A stretch of DNA of 64,000 nt from Streptomyces sp. CB03234 (GTDB lineage Bacteria > Actinomycetota > Actinomycetes > Streptomycetales > Streptomycetaceae). The notes below the pieces were generated by a model that was not told the origin of the DNA, did not search any database, and worked only from the letters and a program-made list of their open reading frames with translations. The stretch is taken from positions 186,001 through 250,000 of the forward strand of contig NZ_LIYH01000004.1 of NCBI RefSeq assembly GCF_001905885.1, given 5' to 3'. Both the position numbers and the translations under genes were made by a program. Positions 1-7,228 of the stretch are shown here, one piece after another (the first letter of the stretch is position 1; the number at the start of each line of letters is the position of its first letter).

Positions 1-319
1 CCGTCGACACGACCGGTACGGCGCTGTCGGCGGCGTCCCGCAGATCGTAGAAGCCCACCGGCTCCATCCCCAGCGCGCCGAACACCCGCGCCACCTGCCG
101 CAGCTCGCGTGGCGTACCGACGCGGATCGCGCCGTGCCGCTCGGCGGTCACCCGTTCGATGCTCCCCAGCCGCTCCGCCGCCGCCCCGCTCTTGCTCAGC
201 ACGTCGTCGTTGACCTGCCCCGCCACCTCCAGCAGCGTGGTGTACGCGGGCACTTCGGCGCCGTACATGTCCGAGAGCCGACGGGCGAACGCGGCGCGCA
301 GCCGCCAGGCGGGAACCAT
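1..319 (-). CDS. DUF1338 / 2-oxoadipate dioxygenase-decarboxylase-like protein, 5' part only
   Basis: The first 106 codons of a gene that runs off the left edge. The N-terminus begins MVPAWRLRAAFARRLSDMYG and continues with GAEVPAYTTLLEVAGQVN, ERVTAERHGAIRVGT and MEPVGFYDLRDA. This matches my memory of the DUF1338/YdcJ/HglS family of Fe(II)-dependent enzymes with a VOC-like fold, some of which convert 2-oxoadipate to D-2-hydroxyglutarate in lysine breakdown. The HxE metal site would lie in or beyond this part; a His-Gly pair (AERHGAI) is visible. It starts 9 nt after the stop of the flavoenzyme at 329-1516, so the two are probably co-transcribed. Family is fairly sure; the exact substrate is inference. 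Confidence 0.72.
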   Translation of the reverse strand, partial: MVPAWRLRAAFARRLSDMYGAEVPAYTTLLEVAGQVNDDVLSKSGAAAERLGSIERVTAERHGAIRVGTPRELRQVARVFGALGMEPVGFYDLRDAADSAVPVVST

Positions 320-328
320 GAGAACTCC

Positions 329-1516
329 TCAGATGACGTGCGCCTCCGAGCGCCACCCGGTGGCGGCGCCCTCGAACCGGCCGGCGGAGAGCGGTGCGAC
401 GTCGACGAACGGCGTCCTGCCGAGGTACAGGTCCCGCACCACTTCGCCGACCGCCGGCGCCTGCAGGAACCCGTGCCCGGAGAAGCCCGTCGCGTACAGG
501 AACCGGCTGACGCCCGGGGCCTCACCGATCAGCGCGTCGCGGTCGGGTGTCATCTCGTACAGGCCCGCCCAGCCGCCCCTCACCGGCACGTCCACCAGCG
601 CGGGCACGCGCCGGGCGGCCGCCTCCCGGAACAGCGCCAGCCACTCCGTGCCGAACTCCCGCCCGAAACCGGGCTGTTCGCGCGGATCGGACATCCCCAG
701 CACCAGCCCACCGGCGCCGTCACCGTGGAAGTACAGCGTGGAGCCGTAGTCGAGGGTGAACGGCACCCGCGGCGGAGCCGGGTCCAGGGGCCCGGTCAGG
801 GCCATCTGCCGGCGCAGCGGCGTGACCGGCAGGTCCACCCCCGCCATCGCGCCGACCGCCCGCGACCAGGCCCCCGCCGCACAGATCACCACCCCGGTAC
901 GCACGGTCCCGGCGGTCGTCCGCACCGCGCGCACGGCCCCGCCGGACGTCTCGATCCCGGTGACGGCGCACCGGGTGACGACGCCCGCCCCGAGCGCGGC
1001 GGCGGCCCGCAGGTAACCGGTGACGGCCGCGCGGGGCAGTGCGTACCCGTCGGCGGGGGAGTGGGCGGCGGCCACGATCGAGGACGGGTCGACGTACGGG
1101 CACAGCGCGTGCGCCTCGCGGGGGCTCAGCAGGCGGCTGGGCACGCCGTACGCGTGCTGCACCTCCATGCCGTCCCGGAAGACCGCCACCTCGCCCTCGT
1201 CCCCGAGCAGAAACAGGTACCCCACCCCTTCCAGCCCGACCTCCGCCCCGGGCCGTTCCCCGAACGCCCGCCACGCCTCCAGGCTCCGCTGCCCCAGCCG
1301 TACATTGACCGGATCCGAGAACTGCGCCCGCACACCGCCGATCGGTTTCCCCGACGACCCGGAGGCGGGCGTGTCCCGCTCCACCACCAGCACCCGCCCG
1401 GCCCCCGCCTCGGCGAGGTGGAACGCGATGCTCGCCCCGATGACGCCCCCGCCGACGACCACGACGTCGACGGACCCGGGCAGTGACACCTGCGCTGACG
1501 CGTCATCCCTCACCAT
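329..1516 (-). CDS. FAD-dependent oxidoreductase, DAO family
   Basis: A 395-aa soluble flavoenzyme of the D-amino-acid oxidase/sarcosine oxidase superfamily. The dinucleotide-binding loop VVVVGGGVIGASIAFHLAEA lies near residues 18-37 and is followed by an acidic strand end, VVERD. The C-terminal FAD contact region has GLYEMTPDRDALIG and ATGFSGHGFLQAPAVGE, typical of the family. It should oxidise an amine or amino acid C-N bond and pass electrons to O2 or a carrier. It is first in a likely two-gene unit with the DUF1338/HglS-like gene (9-nt gap), which suggests a step in amino-acid catabolism, possibly lysine or pipecolate. Substrate is not readable from sequence. ATG start at 1516. Confidence 0.88.
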   Translation of the reverse strand: MVRDDASAQVSLPGSVDVVVVGGGVIGASIAFHLAEAGAGRVLVVERDTPASGSSGKPIGGVRAQFSDPVNVRLGQRSLEAWRAFGERPGAEVGLEGVGYLFLLGDEGEVAVFRDGMEVQHAYGVPSRLLSPREAHALCPYVDPSSIVAAAHSPADGYALPRAAVTGYLRAAAALGAGVVTRCAVTGIETSGGAVRAVRTTAGTVRTGVVICAAGAWSRAVGAMAGVDLPVTPLRRQMALTGPLDPAPPRVPFTLDYGSTLYFHGDGAGGLVLGMSDPREQPGFGREFGTEWLALFREAAARRVPALVDVPVRGGWAGLYEMTPDRDALIGEAPGVSRFLYATGFSGHGFLQAPAVGEVVRDLYLGRTPFVDVAPLSAGRFEGAATGWRSEAHVI

Positions 1517-1593
1517 GCCCCCATCGTGACGTCTGACGACTCGTCACGTCCACGGCGCCGCGCGCGGGCGCCGCACGGTGACACCATGGAGGC

Positions 1594-2016
1594 ATGAGCG
1601 ACGCATTCACCACCCGTACGCTGCGCATCACCACCGGCAACAAGGAAACGGTCCACGACCTGACCGGCGCCTGCGCCTCCTTCCTCCGGGAGACCGCGGC
1701 GGGCCGCGACGGCCTGCTGAACGTCTTCACCCCGCACGCCACCACCGGCGTGGCCATCCTCGAAACCGGCGCCGGCAGCGACGACGACCTCCTGGCCGCC
1801 CTCCACACCCTCCTCCCCGCCGACGACCGCTGGCAGCACCGCCACGGCAGCCCTGGCCACGGCCGCGACCACGTCCTCCCGGCCCTGGTCCCCCCGCACG
1901 CCACGATCCCGGTCGTGGGCGGCGAGATGGCCCTGGGCACCTGGCAGTCGGTCTGCCTGGTCGACACCAACAAGGACAACCCGGACCGCCAGGTGCGGCT
2001 CAGCTTCCTCGGCTGA
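1594..2016 (+). CDS. YjbQ family protein (UPF0047)
   Basis: A 140-aa protein covering the whole YjbQ/UPF0047 family length. Conserved segments are visible: GLLNVFTPHATTGVAILE near residues 45-62, the HRHGSPGHGRDHVLPAL block, the PVVGGEMALGTWQ strand and the closing DTNKDNPDRQVRLSFLG. Members form trimers, and some have weak thiamine-phosphate synthase activity; the physiological role is unsettled. The gene diverges from the flavoenzyme at 1516 with 77 nt between starts, so this gap should hold both promoters. It converges on the dehydrogenase at 2032 with only 15 nt between stops. Confidence 0.88.
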   Translation: MSDAFTTRTLRITTGNKETVHDLTGACASFLRETAAGRDGLLNVFTPHATTGVAILETGAGSDDDLLAALHTLLPADDRWQHRHGSPGHGRDHVLPALVPPHATIPVVGGEMALGTWQSVCLVDTNKDNPDRQVRLSFLG

Positions 2017-2031
2017 ACCCCCTCCGCCGCG

Positions 2032-3009
2032 TCACGGGACGACGTCCCGCAGCGGCTTGCCGGACAGGTGGGCGGCGACGTTCTGGACTGCGGACAGGGC
2101 GATGCGGGCCACGGTTTCGCGGGTGACGCCCGCGGCGTGAGGGGACAGGACGACGTTCGGGGCCTTGAGCAGGCGCAGGGACGGCGGGGGCGGTTCGGGT
2201 TCGAAGACGTCCAGGGCGGCGCCGGCGAGGGCACCGGACTCCAGTGCCGCCGCGAGGGCGTCCTGGTCGACGAGGGCGCCGCGGGCGGTGTTGACGACGA
2301 AGGCCGTCGGCTTCAGGAGGGCCAGGCGCTCGGCGTCGAGCAGGTGGCGGGTGGCGTCGGTGAGCGGGGCGTGCAGGGTGACGTAGTCGGCGGTGCGGAG
2401 GAGGTCGTCGAGCGGCAGGTGGCGGGCGCCGCCGAGGCGGGCCTCCGTGCCGGGGGAGGCGCGGCGCCGTCCGGCGTAGACGATGCTCATGTCGAACGCC
2501 ACCGCGCGGCGGGCGACTTCCTCGCCGATCGCGCCGAGGCCGATGACGCCGAGGGTCTTTCCGGCCAGCTCGGTGAGGGAGTGCCGCAGCCGGGGCAGCG
2601 CCCAGTCCGCGTCGACGAGCGCGGTATGGGCGGGGATCAACTGCTTGGCGAGGGCCAGCATGAGCGCGAAGGTGTGTTCGGCGACGGCCTGCTTCTCGGC
2701 GCCGCTGGAGCCGATCGTGCACACCGGGATGCCGCGCCTGCGGGCGGCGTCCACGTCGACGTCGTCGTAACCGTGGCCGGCGCACTGGACGAGCTCCAGG
2801 TGCGGTGCGGCGGCGATGTGCGCGGCGGTGACCGGGGCGAGGGCCGTGACGACGACATGGGCGTCGCGCAGCGCCGCCGGGTCCTCGTCGGACGTCTCGA
2901 CGACGGTGACGCGGGCCCCGGCGGGGAAGACCGTGGCCAGCGCGGCGCCGGCGGTGCGGCCGCCCAGGCGGGGCGCGACGACGGCGAGCACGTTCTTCGG
3001 GGCGGTCAT
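2032..3009 (-). CDS. D-isomer-specific 2-hydroxyacid dehydrogenase
   Basis: A 325-aa NAD-dependent dehydrogenase interconverting a 2-hydroxyacid and a 2-oxoacid. The Rossmann fingerprint GKTLGVIGLGAIGEEVARR is near residues 148-166. The catalytic trio is present: Arg in NTARGALVD, Glu in LDVFEPEP, and His in VVLSPHAAGVT. An N-terminal substrate domain has AGHGYDDVDVDAARRRGI. Its ATG overlaps the stop of the upstream FMN oxidase by 4 nt (ATGA), so the two are translationally coupled. An alpha-hydroxyacid oxidase plus a hydroxyacid dehydrogenase suggests interconversion of one 2-hydroxy/2-oxo acid pool. The exact acid is unknown. Confidence 0.9.
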   Translation of the reverse strand: MTAPKNVLAVVAPRLGGRTAGAALATVFPAGARVTVVETSDEDPAALRDAHVVVTALAPVTAAHIAAAPHLELVQCAGHGYDDVDVDAARRRGIPVCTIGSSGAEKQAVAEHTFALMLALAKQLIPAHTALVDADWALPRLRHSLTELAGKTLGVIGLGAIGEEVARRAVAFDMSIVYAGRRRASPGTEARLGGARHLPLDDLLRTADYVTLHAPLTDATRHLLDAERLALLKPTAFVVNTARGALVDQDALAAALESGALAGAALDVFEPEPPPPSLRLLKAPNVVLSPHAAGVTRETVARIALSAVQNVAAHLSGKPLRDVVP

Positions 3010-4178
3010 GCGGTCCGCTCCTCGACGAGGTCGTCCGGGCCCGGCGTGGTGGGCGTGGAGTGCCCGGACATTGCCAGGGTCAGGTCGAGTTCGGCGAGCA
3101 GGCAGCGGATGACGTGCTCGACGCCCGCCTGTCCGTCGAGGCCGAGCCCGTACGCGTACGGACGCCCCACCAGCACCGAATCCGCGCCCAGCGCGAGCGC
3201 CTTGAAGATGTCGTCGCCCGTGCGGATGCCGCTGTCGAACAGCACGCTCAGCCGGTCACCGACCGCCTCGGCGACCCGGGGCAGGGCGTCGGCGGCGGCG
3301 ACGGAACCTGCCACCTGGCGGCCGCCGTGGTTGGACACCACCACGCCGTCCATGCCCGCCTGCGCGGCGCGCCGGGCGTCGTCCGGGTGCAGGATGCCCT
3401 TGAGCACGATCGGACCGTCCCAGTTCTCCCGCAGGAACGCCAGGTCCGGCCACGTCTTGGCGGGGTCGGCGAACATGGAGACGAAGTGCATGACCGCGGC
3501 GTTCGGGTCCTCGTGCACGGGCTTGGCGAGTCCCGCCTGGAACGCCGGGTCGGTGAAGTAGTTCGCGGTGCCCACGCCGTGCAGGAACGGCAGGTACGCC
3601 TGGTCCAGGTCGCGCGGCCGCCACGCCAGCAGGGGCGTGTCCAGCGTGACGAACAGCGCGCTGAACCCCGCCGCCTTCGCCCGGTCCAGGAAGGACCGGG
3701 TCACCTCGCGGTCCTTCGCCCAGTACAGCTGGAACCACCGTTCCGCGTCGCCCATCGCCTCGGCGACCTGCTCCATGGGCGTACTGGAGGCGGACGACAG
3801 GATGTACGGGACGCCGTGCGCGGCGGCGGCCCGCGCCGCGGCGGGTTCCGCGTCCGGGTGCATGATCGACAGCACGCCCACGGGCGCGAGGGCGAGCGGC
3901 GCCGGGAGCGCGCGGCCCAGCACCTCCACCGACAGGTCCCGCTCGTGCACGTCCCGCAGCATCCGCGGCACGATCCGCCGCCGCTCCAGCGCCGCCCGGT
4001 TGGCGGCCGCCGTGCTGCCGCTGCCCGCGCTGCCCGCCACGTAACCGACCGGACCGGGGCCCAGGCGCCGCTCGGTGAGCTCCTCCAGGCGCGTCAGATC
4101 CGTCGGCAGCCGCGGTACGGCGCCGTTCATCCCGTTCAGGTAGATCTCGTACTGGAAGTCCGCCCAGTGCTTCGCCAT
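3006..4178 (-). CDS. FMN-dependent alpha-hydroxyacid oxidase, lactate 2-monooxygenase-like
   Basis: A 390-aa TIM-barrel flavoenzyme that oxidises a 2-hydroxyacid such as lactate. Family marks are PLALAPVGVLSIMHPDAE, YILSSASSTPMEQVAEA, FQLYWAKD, the catalytic-base block VVVSNHGGRQVAGS and the phosphate-binding DSGIRTGDDIFKALALGAD with VLVGRPYAYGL. Start taken at ATG 4178 (MAKHWADFQYEIYLNGMNG), which fits actinobacterial homologues. An open frame extends 49 codons upstream but reads as arginine-rich nonsense. First gene of a two-gene unit with the overlapping hydroxyacid dehydrogenase. The longer length and the loop around residues 180-230 favour a monooxygenase-type rather than glycolate-oxidase-type member. 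Confidence 0.9.
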   Translation of the reverse strand: MAKHWADFQYEIYLNGMNGAVPRLPTDLTRLEELTERRLGPGPVGYVAGSAGSGSTAAANRAALERRRIVPRMLRDVHERDLSVEVLGRALPAPLALAPVGVLSIMHPDAEPAAARAAAAHGVPYILSSASSTPMEQVAEAMGDAERWFQLYWAKDREVTRSFLDRAKAAGFSALFVTLDTPLLAWRPRDLDQAYLPFLHGVGTANYFTDPAFQAGLAKPVHEDPNAAVMHFVSMFADPAKTWPDLAFLRENWDGPIVLKGILHPDDARRAAQAGMDGVVVSNHGGRQVAGSVAAADALPRVAEAVGDRLSVLFDSGIRTGDDIFKALALGADSVLVGRPYAYGLGLDGQAGVEHVIRCLLAELDLTLAMSGHSTPTTPGPDDLVEERTA

Positions 4179-4374
4179 GCGTACGTTCCGCCTTCCGCCC
4201 CTGGAAACGTGTGTCACCCGGGATCCTGTCGACCCCGCCCCCCTCACGTCCACCGTCCGGCGTCCACCTCCACAACGTCGTAGTCGGCGCCGCTCCCTTG
4301 TGCACAGCGGCACACGACCCGGCATGCCGCCGCCCCTAGCCTCGCCGGAACAGCACCAAAGAGGGGTGGTACCG

Positions 4375-5652
4375 GTGAACTGGCTGATCCACGACTACCG
4401 TGAAAGCGATCTCGCGGCGGTCGTCCACTTGATCGACACCACGGCCGAGCTCGGACAGGAGTCCGTCTTCTCACTCGCCGAGTGCATCGGCGCGCTGACG
4501 TCCCGCCAGCCCGCGGTCGTCGCCGTCCACCAGGGCGCACCCATCGGTGCGGCGCTCGCCTGCGTGGCGGGGGAGCGCGCGTGGGTGATGCGTATCGCCA
4601 TCTCCCCTGCCTGGCGCGGCCGGGGGCTGGCGAGCGCGCTGCTGGTGGAGCTGGAGCGGCGCCTCGTCGCCGCCCGCGTCGGGCGGATCGCCTACGTGCT
4701 GCCGGAGGAGGAGCTCGTGGGTGAGGGCCTGCTCAACGCCGGCTACACCCGGCAGCCCGCCGTGGCCTACTTCGAGAAGGTCGAACCGCTCCACGGGCCC
4801 GCCGCCAACCTGCTGGAGGACCTCGGCGGCAGCTTCCTGCCGGGCGACCTGTGGGGCAAGGTCGCCGGTATGGAGGCGGAGAAGGACCTCATCGAGCGGC
4901 GGGTCGTCCTGCCGCTCGCCCAGCCCGAGAGGGCCGCCCGGCACGGCGTACGGCCGCCGCGCGCCATCACCCTGTTCGGGCCGCCCGGCACCGGCAAGAC
5001 CACCTTCGCCCGGGGCATCGCCTCCCGGCTCGGCTGGCCCTTCGTCGAACTCCTGCCGTCCCGGCTCGCCGACGAGGGCAACCTGGCGGCCGCGCTGCGC
5101 AGCGCGTTCGCCCGCATCTCGGAGCTGGAGCGGGTGCTCGTCTTCATCGACGAGGTCGAGGAGATCGCCCCCGTACGCACCGAGCCCGCGCAGCCCGGCG
5201 GGATGCACGGCGTCACCAACGAACTGCTCAAGCTGATACCCCGGTTCCGGGAGGGCGACGAACGCCTGCTGGTGTGCGCCACCAACTCCATCCGCTCGCT
5301 CGACCCGGCGTTCCTGCGCCCCGGCAGGTTCGACTACCTCATCCCGATCGGTACGCCGGACAAGGCGGCGCGCGCCGCGATCTGGTCCCGGTACACGGAC
5401 GGCCGGTCGGATGTGGACGTGTCCGTGCTGGTGGCCGCCAGCGACCTGTTCACCCCGGCCGACATCGAGCACGCCGCCCGCATCGCCGCCCAGACGGCCT
5501 TCGAGCGGGACCTGGGAGACCAGGACCAGGGGCGGGCACCGGGCGCGAGCACCGAGGACTATCTGGAGGCCATCGCCCAGTGCCGGCCGACCGTGACCCC
5601 GGCGATGATCGACCAGTTCGGCGCGGACATCACCGCCCACGCCCGGTTCTGA
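4375..5652 (+). CDS. GNAT acetyltransferase-AAA+ ATPase fusion
   Basis: A 425-aa two-domain protein. Residues 1-140 form a GNAT acetyltransferase with the acetyl-CoA loop RGRGLASALL at 81-90. From about residue 165 a spastin/FtsH-like AAA+ module follows: Walker A GPPGTGKT at 202-209, Walker B VLVFIDE at 254-260, sensor 1 ATN at 302-304 and the SRH with RPGRFD at 315-320. All catalytic motifs look intact. GTG 4375 is chosen because GAGGGG sits about 8 nt upstream; the open frame goes back to 4177 without coding character. It converges on the DUF2087 gene with a 3-nt gap. The AAA+ part may unfold or remodel the protein that the GNAT part acetylates; this is inference and the target is unknown. 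Confidence 0.87.
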   Translation: MNWLIHDYRESDLAAVVHLIDTTAELGQESVFSLAECIGALTSRQPAVVAVHQGAPIGAALACVAGERAWVMRIAISPAWRGRGLASALLVELERRLVAARVGRIAYVLPEEELVGEGLLNAGYTRQPAVAYFEKVEPLHGPAANLLEDLGGSFLPGDLWGKVAGMEAEKDLIERRVVLPLAQPERAARHGVRPPRAITLFGPPGTGKTTFARGIASRLGWPFVELLPSRLADEGNLAAALRSAFARISELERVLVFIDEVEEIAPVRTEPAQPGGMHGVTNELLKLIPRFREGDERLLVCATNSIRSLDPAFLRPGRFDYLIPIGTPDKAARAAIWSRYTDGRSDVDVSVLVAASDLFTPADIEHAARIAAQTAFERDLGDQDQGRAPGASTEDYLEAIAQCRPTVTPAMIDQFGADITAHARF

Positions 5653-5655
5653 CGG

Positions 5656-5931
5656 TCAAGCGACCCGGCGGTAGCTCGCGCCGTCCCGGGTCCGGGTCAG
5701 CATTCCCCCGATCACCAGGTAGCGGCGCAGCGCCGAGCAGTCCTCGTGCACCGTGCGCAGCGCCTCGTTGACCTCGGGCTCCGTGTAGGACCGGTCCCGC
5801 TCGAACAGCGTCTCGGTGAGATGGACGAGCAGCTGCTCGCGGCGGGCCGGCTTGCGCGGGATGGCGGTCAGGCGACCGTGGGAGAAGAGGGCGGCCACAC
5901 CACGTGAACCGCTCGATACGTTGTCGGACAT
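5656..5931 (-). CDS. DUF2087 domain protein
   Basis: A 91-aa basic protein, essentially one DUF2087 domain. It contains GRLTAIPRKPARREQLLVHL, then FERDRSYTEPEVNEALR, then CSALRRYLVIGGMLTRTRDG and a final YRRV. The family often occurs as a winged-helix-like module in regulators or stands alone; its function is unproven. Start ATG 5931 has GGGAGG 8 nt upstream; the frame could extend to 5973 but without a ribosome site. It converges with the GNAT-AAA+ gene and is followed by a HAD gene on its own strand 60 nt upstream. Confidence 0.82.
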   Translation of the reverse strand: MSDNVSSGSRGVAALFSHGRLTAIPRKPARREQLLVHLTETLFERDRSYTEPEVNEALRTVHEDCSALRRYLVIGGMLTRTRDGASYRRVA

Positions 5932-5991
5932 GACGGGAAGCCTCCCGTGCCGGGATCGGGCGGGGCAACGCATTTTCGAGGGCGAGGGGGG

Positions 5992-6684
5992 CTAACGGCC
6001 CGCCATGACGAAGTCGTACGCCGCCCGCGCCGTGAACTCCGCCTGCCCGCCGGGCAGGAGCAGCAGCCCCGCCCCGCCGAACGCCGGGTCGTCGACCGTC
6101 TCCGGTACGTACGGCACGGCGATGCACCGCATCCCCGCGGCCGTGGCCGCCGCCGCGCCGGGCGGGGCGTCCTCCAGCACCACGCAGTGCGCCGGCTCCA
6201 CCCCGAGCCGGCGCGCCGCCTCCAGGAACACGTCCGGCGCCGGCTTGCCCCGCTCGACCTCCTCCGCCGACACCAGGGTGGTCAGGTACGCGTCCAGCCC
6301 CGTCCCGCCGAGGACCGCCTCGATCGCGGCGCGCGACGAACCGGACGCGACGGCCATCGGCACGCCCCGCGCGTGCAACAGCTCCACGAACGCCCGCATC
6401 TCGGGGAACACCTCGGTCGCGGCGCGGGCCAGCTCCAGGTAGTGCCGGTTCTTGCCGGCCAGCAGCTCCTCGATCGGCGCGTCGATCCCGTACTCCTCCT
6501 TCAGGACCTCCAGCGTCTCGCGCGTCCCGATGCCGATGAAGTCGGTGTGGCGGTCCCAGCCGAAGTCCGTGACGCCGTAGCGCTCCAGGAGCCGGCGGCC
6601 CGCCTCGTAGTAGTTCGGTTCGCTGTCGACCAGCGTGCCGTCGAGATCGAAGATGACCGCCGTGCGGGTGCGGGAGCTGCTCAT
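5992..6684 (-). CDS. HAD-IA family phosphatase / phosphoglucomutase-like
   Basis: A 230-aa haloacid dehalogenase superfamily hydrolase. Motif I is FDLDGTLVDSEP near residues 12-23, motif II is VASGSSRAAIEAVL, the motif III lysine is in ERGKPAPDVFLEAARRLGV and motif IV is VVLEDAPPGAAAATAAGM. The helical cap between motifs I and II is of the beta-phosphoglucomutase/sugar-phosphatase type. It lies 8 nt downstream of the Lrp/AsnC gene and is probably in the same transcript. Likely substrate is a small sugar phosphate; unproven. Confidence 0.88.
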   Translation of the reverse strand: MSSSRTRTAVIFDLDGTLVDSEPNYYEAGRRLLERYGVTDFGWDRHTDFIGIGTRETLEVLKEEYGIDAPIEELLAGKNRHYLELARAATEVFPEMRAFVELLHARGVPMAVASGSSRAAIEAVLGGTGLDAYLTTLVSAEEVERGKPAPDVFLEAARRLGVEPAHCVVLEDAPPGAAAATAAGMRCIAVPYVPETVDDPAFGGAGLLLLPGGQAEFTARAAYDFVMAGR

Positions 6685-6692
6685 GGCCCGGC

Positions 6693-7178
6693 TCACCTCT
6701 GTCCGGAGGCGGACGCCCGGCCCACCGCCTCCACCAGCGGCAGCAGCCGGTGCGGCACCCGCTCGCGCAGCGCCATCTCCGTACGCGTACGCACCACACC
6801 CGGCAGCTGGATCAGCCGCTGGATGACGTCCTCCAGGTGCCCGTTGTCCCGCGCGACGACCCGGGTGAGCAGATCCCCGCCGCCGGTGATCGAGAACGCC
6901 TCGACGATCTCGGGGATGGCGGCGAGCGCGTCGCCCACCTCGTCCAGGTGTCCCTGGGTGACCTCGATGTGCACGAACGCGAGCACCGGGTGCCCGAGCG
7001 CGGCGGGGGAGAGCACCGGCCCCGTACCGGTGATCACCCCGTCCCGCTCCATCCGGTCCAGCCGCGCCTGCAGGGTGCCGCGGGCGATGCCCAGGATCCG
7101 CGCGTACTCGCGCACGCTGGTGCGCGGCTGCTCGAGCAGCAGCCGCAGGATGCGGGTGTCCAGCTCGTCCACCGCCAT
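6693..7178 (-). CDS. Lrp/AsnC family transcriptional regulator
   Basis: A 161-aa regulator. Residues 1-60 hold the AsnC winged helix-turn-helix (LDTRILRLLLEQPRTSVREY, ARILGIARGTLQARLDRME). Residues 70-145 form the RAM effector domain with the strand PVLAFVHIEVTQG and the ligand-loop segment SITGGGDLLTRVVARD. It should bind DNA as an oligomer and respond to an amino acid. A 32-bp inverted repeat begins 18 nt upstream of its start and is a candidate autoregulatory operator. It probably shares a transcript with the HAD gene downstream. Confidence 0.9.
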   Translation of the reverse strand: MAVDELDTRILRLLLEQPRTSVREYARILGIARGTLQARLDRMERDGVITGTGPVLSPAALGHPVLAFVHIEVTQGHLDEVGDALAAIPEIVEAFSITGGGDLLTRVVARDNGHLEDVIQRLIQLPGVVRTRTEMALRERVPHRLLPLVEAVGRASASGQR

Positions 7179-7196
7179 GGTCCGTCGGCCCCCTCG

Positions 7197-7228
7197 TGGT
7201 ACGGCGATTCCTCCGTATCACCGTACCA
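7197..7228. promoter_or_regulatory. 32-bp inverted repeat upstream of the AsnC-type gene
   Basis: Arms TGGTACGGCGAT and ATCACCGTACCA pair at 11 of 12 positions around an 8-nt centre. It sits 18 nt upstream of the regulator start and spans the stop codon of the MMPL gene (7218-7220). As DNA it could be the operator of the Lrp/AsnC protein; as RNA it could be a terminator for the MMPL transcript. No T-run follows it. Both uses are inference. Confidence 0.5.
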
